DNA from: Alnus glutinosa
Taxonomy: Eukaryota; Streptophyta; Magnoliopsida; Fagales; Betulaceae
DNA: 64,000 nt
Direction: 5' to 3'
Assembly (NCBI RefSeq): GCF_958979055.1
Contig: NC_084893.1
Coordinates: 28,928,487 to 28,992,486 of the forward strand
Part shown: positions 51,552 through 64,000 of the stretch, in pieces
Layout of the letters: every line of letters starts with the position of its first letter
Position numbering within the stretch: the stretch's first letter is position 1
Program-made: the position numbers and the translations under genes
The notes under the pieces: model-generated
The model's input: the letters and a program-made list of their open reading frames with translations, nothing else
Databases searched by the model: none
Told to the model about the DNA's origin: nothing

Positions 51552-51690
51552 GTAACACTCCGGTCCCATATTAGAGAAATGAGTAACCCACATAAAGTGT
51601 GTGGTTTATAAAGATAGTCATGAGTATTAAGTCCCACATTGCCTAACTATTAAGTGAAACTGAACTTTATAATAAATTTTAAATTGACTA
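51552..51690 (+). repeat. LTR-like fragment
   Basis: It starts TGTAACACTCCGGTCCCATA and contains AAGTCCCACATTGCCTAA, motifs I associate with plant retrotransposon LTRs. No partner LTR or internal domain is present. Confidence 0.35.
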
Positions 51691-52562
51691 ATTCTTTTGA
51701 AATGATAACACAGATGTGGTTATCGACTGTTCAATGGGCAACGAGAAATCGATACGTATGCAATGTAGTGACGCTTAAATCATCACTAATTGATTCATTT
51801 CTTTTTATATATTTTTTTCATTTTTTAAAATAATCATTGAATATGTGAGAATCATGTGTCCGGCCTTTACATGGTTCTCCACGTATTCATAATAATTTTG
51901 AAAAATATTAAAATAAAAGAAATCCCAAAAAAATGATGTTAAACACGTATTCATAAAAATGTATCACGTGAGAAGAGCTAGCGTTGCAATGGTGTCAGAA
52001 ACTTTGTTGATGGTTACCGATGGATTGATTTAACCAAATATAAAACGCGTTCAGGTACGTTGATTCACATCATCACATGGTTACCTTAATATTTCCTCGG
52101 TCAAATTGATGTCACTGTGGAAAATATCACAACCGTACGTTACGTGCAATCAAATCGATTGATCTGATCAATTTTTTATTTTATTTTATTTTATTTTTTT
52201 AAAAAAATTTTTTGAGAAGATTGATTTGATCATAATAACGGGCCGGGGACTCACCAATCTCAATTCCCAAACATGCACGCGCAGTGCACTTTTACTATAA
52301 TTTTTTTTTCTTCCTTTTCTATATATATATAAATTGACGTTACAATTGATATAAAATTATTATATCAATTATAACCAAATTTAATTATTTAACTATTAAC
52401 GTAAAAAGTAATATATGAATTATTACATCAATTTGTAAGAAATTTACAATAAAAATTTTATCTTAACAACACTCAACTCCATCCATTTTACTCACTAGTC
52501 ACTAGAATAATACGTTCATGGTCCTACTCTCTTTATTAGCGTGCTATATTTATATTTTGAGT

Positions 52563-52711
52563 GAGAAAAATGCTGTACACACTCAAGTGTACATTCCATC
52601 CAAAATCATCATTAAATTTTTTAATAGATTACTATTGAATACTTTTGAATATAATGGTAAATTTTAATACAGTTTGAAGTGTAAGAGCAAGAGTATGTGT
52701 AGCATTTATCT
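52563..52711. mobile_element. 149-bp MITE
   Basis: GAGAAAAATGCTGTACACAC at the left is inverted as GAGTATGTGTAGCATTTATC at the right. The ends resemble those at 44729-44889. Confidence 0.6.
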
Positions 52712-53219
52712 TTGAATAATACTAATGATACTACAACTTCTGTTATAAAGATATTTCAAAAAAATTGACTTATTAATATCTTTTAATTATTTTACCAATT
52801 ATAATTAAATTGTCACTTTAGTAATGACTTTATAGTAAAAATTGTAGCACTCCAAGCATTAATTTTCCCTACATTTTTTTTAGTGTATTAACATATATAT
52901 GGCTTATTTTTCAACACTCAAGTTTATAATTTTCTTCTCTCTAATATGATCTATTTTTTTTATCCTTAATTAATTATGAGCATTAATCAATTCCTTTCCA
53001 AAACTATATATATGTTTCTTGACATTAATTTCATGCATGTGGAAACTGCTAGTCAAACACCGTACCATTTATTTGTCATAAAATCCAATTAAATAATATT
53101 TCCATTTTAACCCCTGTAAACGTCTCAGAGACTTCATGCATGCAGAGCCACAAGAGGCAAATAATAATAAAAAAAAACCTGCAGATATTTAATTTCCTCA
53201 ATGCGCATTATCCAGGCCA

Positions 53220-53573
53220 GCTACGTACGTACGTGCTTGATAGTTGATATTTCCTCAGTCGAACAAAAGAGGAATGATCGTAGCCGTTCAGTTGATCATA
53301 GAATGTGGGGACTGGGGACCACCACGTGCATCCAAGTGCCCCCACGTACGAGGTGGTGGTCTACAACTACTACTAGTACTAGGTTTAACTGCACCACCAC
53401 GTACGTACCCCACCACTTCTCACCCCACGTGAGCAATAACTTACTAAACTGCCACGCCACTTAATTCCCTCTCTCTCTCTCTTTTTTTTTTTTTTTTTTT
53501 TTTTTTATTAATTACTTCCATTTCGCTGAGACGAGCATAATATTATTGGAGTGGTACTACGTACGTACGTACA
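53220..53573 (+). promoter_or_regulatory. ACGT-rich promoter of the phytocyanin gene
   Basis: A cluster of ACGT cores: TACGTACGTACGTGC at about 53223, CACGTG near 53323 and 53426, and CACGTACG near 53343 and 53398. CACGTACGAGGTGGTGG and CACCACCACGTACGTA form an imperfect palindrome. A CT run with poly(T) follows at 53468-53506, and CTACGTACGTACGTACA immediately precedes the ATG. CACGTG and related ACGT elements bind bZIP and bHLH factors. Confidence 0.5.
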
Positions 53574-54295
53574 ATGGCTTCCTTTTCAGTAACTGAACTC
53601 TTCAACCATGTCATGTTTTCGACATTTTTTATCACTTTTGTTGCTGTGTCTGTGTCTCCGTTTCAGTTCCAAGTCGGCGGCGAGAGAGGTTGGATCAATC
53701 CCGCCGGAAATGAGACGGCAGAGGATTACAACAAGTGGGCTGAAAAAAATAGGTTCCATGTTGGAGATGTTCTTCGTAAGTTTAGAGCATCATAATTAAT
53801 GCATGGTTCCTAGTTCTTGAACAACATTTTCGTATCAGATGATATTACATGTCAGTTTAATATATTAGTTTAAAATTCATGTTTTTATTTTATTTATTTA
53901 TTTTTCCAGGTTTCAAGTACGAGAATGACTCAGTTCTGGTAGTGAACCACACAGATTACAAAGAGTGTATTGTGTCCAATCCAATCACTAAATTTGAAGA
54001 TGGAAATACAATTCTACGTATTGACCGATACGGGTTTTTCTACTTCGTGAGTGGGCAGCCCGGTCACTGCAACGCCGGTCAAAAGCTGATTATCCGTGTG
54101 ATGGTGCAGTCGGCGGAAGTTCATACCCCGAGGGCTGCACCTTCACCTAAAGAAAATGGCGATTCGGGAGGTGATGGTTGGGATTCTTTCAACTGGGGTC
54201 CACCTTCACTGAATTCTACCATCAAGTTGGCTGTTGCTTCATACTTTTTAACTATTTTGGGGGGTGTGCTGGTTATTTTCTATGTTTTCATGTAG
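53574..54295 (+). CDS. Early nodulin-like protein (phytocyanin family)
   Basis: Two exons, 53574-53775 and 53910-54295, join in frame across a 134-bp intron to give 195 aa. Order: signal peptide (about 1-33), plastocyanin-like domain (about 35-135; VGGERGW, YNKWAEKNRFHVGD, FKYENDSVLVVN, GQPGHCNAGQKL), a Pro/Ser/Gly linker, and a hydrophobic tail (LAVASYFLTILGGVLVIFYV) of the type replaced by a GPI anchor. The copper-site Cys is Ser (YFVSG) and the Met position is Gln (HCNAGQK), so it should not bind type I copper; this is the normal early-nodulin-like state. The two structural cysteines (YKEC, GHC) remain. Such proteins sit at the outer plasma membrane and act in reproduction and cell-wall events. 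The exact subclass is not resolved. Confidence 0.92.
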
Positions 54296-54670
54296 GATAG
54301 GATATATGACCATATAATATTATGGTATTTCTAGGAGATTAATCTGGTCATTTTCATGCTTGTTTTCATCCTGTTTAATTAGTGGTATTGTAGTTGACTG
54401 ATATTGCCTTATGGACTATGATATCATGGCCTTGTTTGGAAGCAGTTTTGTTTTTGTTTCAGTTCAAATTCATATATATGTAAATTTAAGATTCGGTTAT
54501 ATATATGAAAAAATTCAAAGTTTTACCCCTTCTCTTTTTTTTTTTTTTTTAGTTTATGAAATCCGTACTTGGTACAAACTCCAAACACTCAAAACATCCA
54601 TAATAACTGCATGATTTTTCCATTTAACCGAATAGTTTTCCTATTGTGGTTATAATTTGGACTAATAGTT

Positions 54671-54805
54671 AGGAGAAATGATAGAATTGAATATCTCCCA
54701 ATTTTCTCCTGGTGTTCTCTTAGAATGGCATATATGCAATTTTTTAATCAAAAAAATTATATCTGTGCCATTCCAGGAGAACATAAGAAAATGCTCTAAC
54801 ATTCC
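54671..54805. mobile_element. 135-bp MITE
   Basis: TTCTCCTGGTGTTCTCTTAG / AGGAGAACATAAGAAAATG and GAATGGCATATATGCAATTT / AATTATATCTGTGCCATTC form an almost complete hairpin around a poly(T/A) centre. Confidence 0.65.
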
Positions 54806-55424
54806 TCAATAGTTAGTGCTGCAATTAATGAAACTATCAATCTAAATAGTAGTTAAAAATGTGGCAAAATGGTCGGGCGCCACTAGATTTAAACAGTAGT
54901 GAAATATTGTTCATACCTACCTCCTCTACTTGGAAGGCTGAAATTTTTTTAGAAGTGCGAACTTCTGCAGCTCGAAGTGGCAAAATGGATTGCCTCCTGA
55001 TTCTGTTTGAATGTATTCTCATAATCTTCTCCTCCCTTTTTTTTTTTTATAAAAAGAAGAGGAAGAAAAAAAAAACAGTTAAGAACAAAAATATAATCTA
55101 GGTTTTGAATTCACAGTATCATTACCACTACACAAGATATCTTTCCATCTACATGGTGGTTTCATTGTTACAATGAAACTGTGAACCATTTAGTCGATGT
55201 ATCTAAGTCTCGATCTGCTTGCAAACCCTTAATGTTGCTCAGTTGCTCGTATATATGGCTTTAAAGCCAAGTCATGGCGTAGACGCATTACCTATTAGTA
55301 ATCGATAAGAAGTTGTGTGTTGATGATAAGATGAAATAACCAACGAACTCTTAAATTGTGAACTTAATTACATCAAAAAGTCGCATGACTCAAAAAGTAA
55401 CTACAATTCTCCTGATTAATTACG

Positions 55425-55735
55425 ATAGCAGGCCCCTCCCCGGCCGGAGAGCTTCCAAGACAAGGGGGCGGTGGTCCACCATCCACTTTCGAGATTCATA
55501 TTGCTCAATCGATCTCTTTGCTAAGTAGACTCACTCTAGCTACCGAGGGGTAACAAAGGTTGGAACTATTCCTGCCAAAAACAAGGGACCTACTTCTCCT
55601 CCTAGGAGTTGGCACTTAGCAGGTATGATAGAGTCCTCGCTAGACATGCTCTTCCGGCACTTGAATCCGCGCGGATCACATCTAGACAAATAGAAGTAAG
55701 GCGGCGAACAATGACAAGAAATGTGCACTGCAGTG
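55425..55735. other. Organelle-like insert (possible NUMT)
   Basis: About 310 bp of balanced composition stands out from AT-rich surroundings (GGCCCCTCCCCGGCCGGAGA, CTTCCGGCACTTGAATCCGC). Texture resembles plant mitochondrial intergenic DNA. I could not identify an organelle gene, so this is inference from composition. Confidence 0.35.
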
Positions 55736-55903
55736 GAAAAAATTGAAAAGGCAGTATCGATGCAAATTCATAAATTCATTTCCTTTTCTTTTGCTGCTTG
55801 TTACATTTCTAATGCTAACATTTGTATCACTAAAGATACATTGCTTACAGGGCAAAAAGGTATAAATACATTGAAGTAACAGATTCAGCCTCTTATGCCG
55901 GAA

Positions 55904-58900
55904 TTACAAGTTATTAGCTCTAACCTGATTGGCTTCGGCGGTATATAAAGAATCTATGATCTCATAATGGCCAGATAATATATCTTTTTCCACTTTGTGC
56001 TTGGAATTTTCGGTAGATTTAGGAACATTACTTATTTCTTCGTCTTCTCTAAAACTTTGATTTTCTTGGCTCTCCCCTGCTAGCTTGGGTTCTATCACTT
56101 CAGTCTTCCATTTAATACCAACAGCCTCTGCCTGATCGGCAAACAAGACTTCAGAAATGGGTGAGCTGCAAATCTCTTTATAAATTTCATAACTAGCGGC
56201 ACGAGTGTTTCCACCTTCCAAAAGTTTTGCAAGAGGATGCAAAACTGAGATTGGACCATCACTTCTCTCTAAAGTTTCCTTGAGAACCAGAAAGTCAGAG
56301 ACAAACCCTGTCTTGCTGAATTGAACAAACACTGCAGATTCATCCAAGTGGTAGACAGAAGTTACAGAGGTTGGGCCGAAGACTTTAGAGATGCATTGTC
56401 TTATCTCCTGTGCCTTGAGTTTGGATGGGAATCCCCAGATTAAAACAATGTTCTCAAACAGAATCTTTGAGTATTGCTTTTTGGGATTCTTAGTTCCCAA
56501 AGGCTCTTCAATCTTACCAGTACTTAAATCAATAATGTCTCCATTAGTCCAACTGAGATATAAATGGTTGATTTGCTTACAGAGCTTTTCATTATGGGCT
56601 AAATTTTCAGACGGTGAATGGAGTTTAAAATCAATGCCTAGATGACTGCAAGCCTGGGCAAAGATACATCCTGTCATAAAAGCATCATACCCAGCTTCAT
56701 GCTTGGCTCCAGCGTTCCAGTTGGAGGTCCTGCAAATATGTTCACTAAAGGCATCAACTCCTCAGCTTGGACAAGAAAGACAAGTAGGAGGCACAGGACT
56801 TCATTATTTGACAAATGATGCCAAGATGAAACGGCAAACATTTTTTACTCTACTGTTTTTAAGTCTTGAAGAAAAGACTAGTGTATGACACACATGGAAG
56901 CTGCATGTGCCAACTATATACGTCTCATAAAGCAGATATTAGTGTATACCATGTTTAGGTAATATTATGGTAACTTGTTGCAATCAAACAGAATAAAGCA
57001 CGACCAAGATATACTTTTAAGGGCAGAATTGCAAGTGAACCTCATATCATCCACTTGAACCTCCACTTGCACAGGTTGGAGAAAAGCCAGCCCCTTGCTT
57101 TCAGAACCAAGAGCAATATGTGGACACAAGCGGGCAAATGCTGAAGATAGTGATGTGCTGGACTTCTTCATCCGTTGTTGGAGTACATAATTGGCATTCA
57201 AGAGTATTTTGGTGTCAACAATGTGGGGAAAGTACTTGTTAATGGAGGAGACAAATTCTTCCGCAGTCAAAGGAAGAGGACCTAAGAATTTGCTGTATAC
57301 ATGTGCAATATCTGCATAATGGAAAGAAACCATCTTAGTAATACTAAATAATTGTAATAACCTCTTCATGAAACTTGGAATGACAGTTGTACCAAGAAAG
57401 CAATTGTGACCAACAATCAACTTCTGCTCTGAGGAAAGGAGGTCAATAACATGGCGAAACCCAATTGCAGATTGGATTTTCAACTCTGCTCCTCGGCGAC
57501 GCTCATCTTTCACCTCTTTCTGCAAAAGATTAGGATACAGAAAATTATAATTTCCTGCGAGGTGTATAAGATTACATGAAAATAGATTTAATATTTCTTT
57601 CTCACTCCAAATCCACTTTCAGCACCATCAAGACCATACATGAGATGCCAAAATCTATGCCTCGAGACTTCATATTTTCAATATTATCTTTTATTTTTTT
57701 AAAATCCGAAAATCTTAGCCAGTCCAAACTTGAAAAGACTAAGACCTCCTTGAAGGGAAAAATAAATTTAGATTACAGTTTTAGTAATTGAAAACAATTT
57801 GACCAAGTCAACCTATTAATTAGTCTTTCATATCAGAAGAACATTTGGAAACTTTAATTTCACATGTACGTGTACATCACTAGATTTTTCCTAAGGACAT
57901 ATAAACTTATCTTACCATAAGCAAGTCTATGTCATCCTTGGATTCTGTATACACTACTAGTTGTTGTGAGCATAAATTCTCACCAGTCACACGAACATAA
58001 GTAAGATCTTCGAAATGCTTGTTAATGACCTGCAAATTTTCAACTTCACATTCAGCAAGATAAGGCCTTGTTCAAAAAGCATTCTATTCTTTTACAATTT
58101 TTTTCTTATAAGTTAAAAAATTGACTAAAAAAGAAAAGAACAACAAAGGGTTGCGACCCAGTATACAAGAACTATAAAATAGAAACACGCAAAAAGAAAA
58201 GCTAACATCTAAAATACAAAGGATTCAAAAATTCCCATGACAAAGAAAATAGATGAGTGTTAGTTGTAAATTGCAAACCAAACTTAGATTTAGAGAATAA
58301 AAAAGGGGTTACAGTTTTAGAAGTCAGGCTCTTGATAAGTTAAAACGCATTAGCAGATCTTATCAGGCTATAAATATATAGAATCCATATGCATGCAAAT
58401 CCTTGTAGATTACCAGTAAACACTGCATAAGACAAAAAGACGTATTACACAGACTCATAGCAAAGTCTTGTGTGTATAATGCACCAAGAATAATGTATTA
58501 AGAAATGGCAAAACATAATTAGGGATCAACTTTCAGTCCTGCTGAACTATATCAATCATCCAAAATGCTCTTACTATCTTGCATACTAAAAAAAATTAGA
58601 ATATTGAGTTAAGAATTTTAATGTCTTATACATCAGTTATTAGTATTTTAAACTGGCTGAGACAGAGCAGACTACAATCTGTAGAAACAACATTGTGTTT
58701 CTCAAACTGTTTTCTGGAGACTGGAGTTGACAAAACATTTTAGACTTACAAATCGCATCTACAGTTTTTTTTTTTTTTTCTACTTACTTATCGCGCACAG
58801 AAAAAAAAGAACGAATTCAAGGATATAACAAAGGAAAAACAAGAAACATTTGAGATGGTATACCATGCCAGATACATGTAAATTTTTCTATTTTATGTCA

Positions 58901-60681
58901 TGCCTCATAGTAAGCATGAGAACAACTAAACACAGTTCAGACTTCCTAATGCCCAAGACACACCTGCGCGCACGCGCACAACCCTTGGGCTATGCTTGGG
59001 AGAAGCCTAGAACTAGGTCTGTCGTGTATAAGCTGACTGATTTAATTGTTACTTTGTTTTTCAGGGAATATACAGCTCTACAGAACTCCAACTCTGCATC
59101 AAAACATGATGCTAGAAAACCAAAAAATTCAAAATCAGGCAACTCACGAGCTTAAATTGAGATTATAATACCTTACCCATTGAATTAACCTAAACTGATG
59201 AGAAGTAAACCCAGTCAGACTAAGAGCTGGACGCATCTTAAAGAAAATGGTTTGAAATTGTTGCTTTGAGTCAGTTGAGTTCCACTGAGGTTGGAACCCT
59301 CCATTTCTATCCTGTAATAACCCATCGCGCCATTCGCTGAATCTGTTCTTAATTCGTTCACTGAACAGAATGTCAGCCATGCGGTTCAATTGTACATCTC
59401 TAACTTCTTTCAGGTTACACCATGTTTCTGATAACTCATCCTCGTATGCCCCATTCAAATGTCTTTGTGCTTCATGTTCTTGTCGTCTGGATAAATAAGA
59501 TATTCCTGAGATTATCCAAGATTAAGTTCTCAAACCGAAAGCATATAAAAGGCAGGATGAAATAACAAGGTAGAACTACATGTCTCGTTGGTATGACATA
59601 ATACTCAATTAAAGAGAACATAGCTTATCAAGCTGCCGCAACCCCCACTACCTCTGCAGTTTTTCCATCTTAGATCTTGATCAACAATATTATAACTGGA
59701 ATTATTTTTTGGTTTTTACATTCAAACCCAAAAGTTGAAGCTATCCTTGGCAACATTGAACATTTAATACAAACATAATGGGTGATATTGTATTAGTCTT
59801 TAAGGCACTCTATCCACATTCAAACACAAATTCTTTACATCACAAAAATAATGAGTTAAGCAACAAAGCATGTGCACCAATTACAAAAAGTAATAACAGT
59901 CATAGCTTAAGGTCCAAAGGCAAATACAAAAAGGCAAGATAAAACTACCTTCATGTATGCATACATTGAAATCAAACTGGTATCTAGCTAAGAAGTCAAT
60001 GGACGTGGTCTGGCAGAGAAACTCGAAAGAAGGGCCATCGACCGGCAGCTCGTGACGCTGAAACACATAGAAATTGTGCCTGTGAAAGCACATAAACAAT
60101 CTGTGTCAATTTCATCAACTATTATTTCTGAATGCTAAAAACAAACTAAAATGAGCTTGCCATTCCCCAAACCAATGCCCTAATTTCCGTGCAACGTAGT
60201 AGAAATCATTATATCTTGCTCGGTTCCTACACTCCCTTAATCCATCGAACCTAAAATTTATTTTCTTTTCCGAGCAACCAAACAGAGCATATTAAGCTGG
60301 GCGCAGAACTTACGGGTGAGCGACGAAGGAGTTGGTGGAAGGGTCCCAGCGGAAGGGGCAGACGCCGAACTGCAGGACAGCAAATTTCTCGGCGGAGTCC
60401 TTGACCTTGAGGTAGCGCACGTCGGAGCGGTCGAACTCCAGGGACTCGCGCCACGGCGCGCTGGTAACGCCGCTCATCTCCAGGTCGATGGCCACGAAGT
60501 CCGCCGCCCGCACGTGCCGCCGCAGTTCGCCCAGCGCCGGCTCGAAGTTCGACCTCGTCACGTGCTTCAGAGGAAAGGCGGCGCCGGAGGGTTTATGCGA
60601 CGAGGTTGAGAATGGGCTGGCTAAGGCACGTGAGAACGCACGTGAGAGTGCCCTCCTGGTGGCACGGTGGTGCGTGTTCAT
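55904..60681 (-). CDS. AHG2: PARN/AHG2-like poly(A)-specific ribonuclease, mitochondrial type
   Basis: Seven exons (60681-60314, 60079-59949, 59505-59177, 58029-57916, 57519-57393, 57311-57041, 56729-55904) join in frame to 721 aa (Arabidopsis AHG2 about 689). The DEDD nuclease signature is intact: AIDLEMSG (Asp, Glu), GHNCFLD then IAHVYSKF (Asp), VDTKILL, and KHEAGYDAF (His, Asp). A basic Arg/Ser-rich start (MNTHHRATRRALSRAFSRAL) looks like a mitochondrial presequence. Members of this family trim poly(A); AHG2 acts on mitochondrial mRNA, and mutants are ABA-hypersensitive. The C-terminal part after about 430 is a plant-specific region containing YENIVLIWGFP-like (FENIVLIWGFP) sequence. The exon 6 donor is AG|GTTCAC; the alternative AAAA|GTATAT breaks frame with exon 7. 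Exon 1 is markedly GC-rich. Intron 5 is only 81 nt and stop-free. Confidence 0.94.
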
Positions 60682-62130
60682 TGCGTGTTAAGGAGCGCGC
60701 ATAGTTTTCTTCTTCCGGTGCTGAACGTGGGGTTTAGAGAGCAGGAAGATGAGTTTCTGTCACTTTGGGAAGCTGTACACACGTCGTCGTTTCATGGCAT
60801 GTAACTAATATCTACCACTAACGTCGTCGTTTTTTTTTTTTTTTTTTTTTTTGGAACATAATTAAATTTTCAAATGATTTCAATTATTTCATTTGATGGA
60901 GAAATGAACACTATATCTTACATTGAAACTCAGTCATAACTCGGTCTCAAAATCAAACAATTAAAAACTAAACCGACAACAAAGTTTTCTTTCAAATTAG
61001 ATTAGAAAAAATCTTTTTTTTTTTTTTTTTCAATCTATTAAATTGATATTTATCTTTAAAATATAAATTCTCACATGCTTTTTCAATAGACTAGTTAAAA
61101 CAAATTTTTCCAACTCAATTTGATCGAAAATTTGTCCAAGGAACATAGAATTTCTCTATATAAAGTTTATGCCTTACCTTTTTATAAATAATGTAGAATA
61201 GTTGAATTTTTAAAATAACACAAATATTCTTGCCATGCATTAGCAAGGGCTTCAAGCTAATGATTACAAATCATGCATTCTATAATCAGACAAAAGGAGC
61301 TTCAAATGCTCCTCTGGTTTGACTCATCCATATACACACTTTCCTTGCAGTGCCTCTTGTATATAAAATACAAAAAACTAAAGTTAGAAGTCATATTTTT
61401 ATCCTATAATTATCCAACAATAATGACGTAACAATCCCAACCAGCTCTTGAAAATTTTTTTTAACAAAAATTGATCTAAGGTTGATTGAGACTCTCATGT
61501 CAGCATTGTTGAATATTTGTAGGATAAAAATGTAGTTTTCAGCATTTCTCATTGGAACCATGTTGAATCAAACAGGCCTTAAAATTTGTTCCCTTCGCTT
61601 GTCTGTACTTGGAGTTCTTGTTTTATCATGGGTTTGGTTAAGCAGCCCTGCCTCGAAAACTGAGTGATTATGATGAAGGTTGTACTCCACATGAATCCTT
61701 CCAATGCTTGGGGAATCCAGGAATATCAGCCATGCAGCAAGCAGAAGAAAGGGTCTTCATAAAGGGAATGGAAACGCCCTAGAAAAGAGGATTGCATGTG
61801 CCTGTGAAAAAGACAGATCTCCTATGAAACTACAGTAGCATTTGGATCCAACTTCAGGAAAAGCCTACAGGTTGAGATTATACTGCGAAACATATATGCT
61901 TTCATATAAACAGGATCATATTCTTAATCTAATAGAACTAAGTAACACATTTATAAGCAGCATTAGGTACATACTTTTTGTTGTGTGCAGAAAGAGGACT
62001 TCTTCTGAATGTGAGATTTATCCTGCAAACGGCAGAATTGGTCTCTATATTTCCATTGTTGTCAATATTTGCAAGAACTAATCTGAAATAGATGTGCTGA
62101 TATGCCAGGGTTACTATACTTACATCTGAT
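60682..62130. other. Intergenic region between PARN and the methyltransferase gene
   Basis: The PARN promoter and the 3' flank of the next gene, both on the minus strand. It has long poly(T) runs (60830-60851, 61014-61030) and a MITE-like inverted repeat at about 61385-61552 (CATATTTTTATCCTA against AGGATAAAAATGTA, with CCAACAAT/ATTGTTGAA). No gene is supported. Confidence 0.6.
61385..61552. mobile_element. Degenerate MITE
   Basis: Inverted arms TATTTTTATCCTATAATTAT and AATATTTGTAGGATAAAAAT surround a core containing GATCTAAGGTTGATTGAG, which recalls the 12,382 element (GAAGGTTGATTGGCAC). Confidence 0.5.

Positions 62131-64000
<1,870 letters not shown>

Larger units (their letters stand above)
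45816..53573. other. Long intergenic region
   Basis: About 7.8 kb with no supportable gene. It holds a local tandem duplication, three GA arrays, hairpin-forming MITE debris, hAT-related and LTR-like remnants, and the promoter of the phytocyanin gene at its right end. A GC-richer patch at about 48520-48670 has no recognisable coding content. Confidence 0.65.
54296..55903. other. Convergent intergenic region
   Basis: It contains the 3' sides of the phytocyanin and PARN genes, one MITE and an organelle-like GC-rich patch. No gene is seen. Confidence 0.6.

Overview
This is ordinary nuclear DNA of a eudicot, probably a woody rosid. It is AT-rich, the genes are broken by many GT-AG introns, and the intergenic DNA is full of short inverted-repeat transposons and GA/AT microsatellites. 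I rebuilt seven protein-coding genes exon by exon and one microRNA locus. No bacterial-type system, CRISPR array or rRNA is present.

Layout: (1) 1,994-11,042 (+) SRT1, a SIRT6-like NAD-dependent deacylase, 14 exons. (2) 14,908-17,853 (+) a LEC1-type NF-YB embryo regulator with an 18-codon first exon and a 2.2 kb intron. (3) 18,887-23,534 (-) NMNAT, the adenylyltransferase of NAD synthesis, 9 coding exons. (4) 27,013-36,093 (+) WYRD, the plant INCENP-like chromosomal passenger protein, 8 exons, about 1,845 aa. (5) 41,694-43,842 (+) an L-type lectin receptor kinase of the S.7 type. (6) about 45,695-45,815 (+) a MIR156-family hairpin. (7) 53,574-54,295 (+) an early-nodulin-like phytocyanin. (8) 55,904-60,681 (-) a PARN/AHG2-like poly(A) ribonuclease with a mitochondrial-type leader. 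(9) 62,131 to the right edge (-) the 3' part of an NOL1/NOP2/Sun (RsmB-like) m5C RNA methyltransferase.

SRT1, NMNAT, WYRD, LecRK-S.7 and the miR156 hairpin match, in order, the Arabidopsis chromosome 5 interval I recall as At5g55760-At5g55835. The left 46 kb is therefore probably an old conserved block, and the LEC1-type gene between SRT1 and NMNAT departs from the Arabidopsis order. SRT1 consumes NAD and NMNAT makes it, so two linked steps of nuclear NAD metabolism lie about 8 kb apart.

The intergenic DNA holds a non-autonomous hAT element with a perfect 8-bp target duplication, a MULE-like element with a GC-rich CCGG-repeat core, a 0.5 kb foldback, several MITEs, a SINE, LINE/RNase H debris, local tandem duplications and GA arrays. 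The points most worth a second look are the diverged miR156 duplex, a repeated TRSRSS module in WYRD, an 81-nt stop-free intron beside a catalytic Asp codon in PARN, and GA/CT tracts just upstream of six of the start codons.
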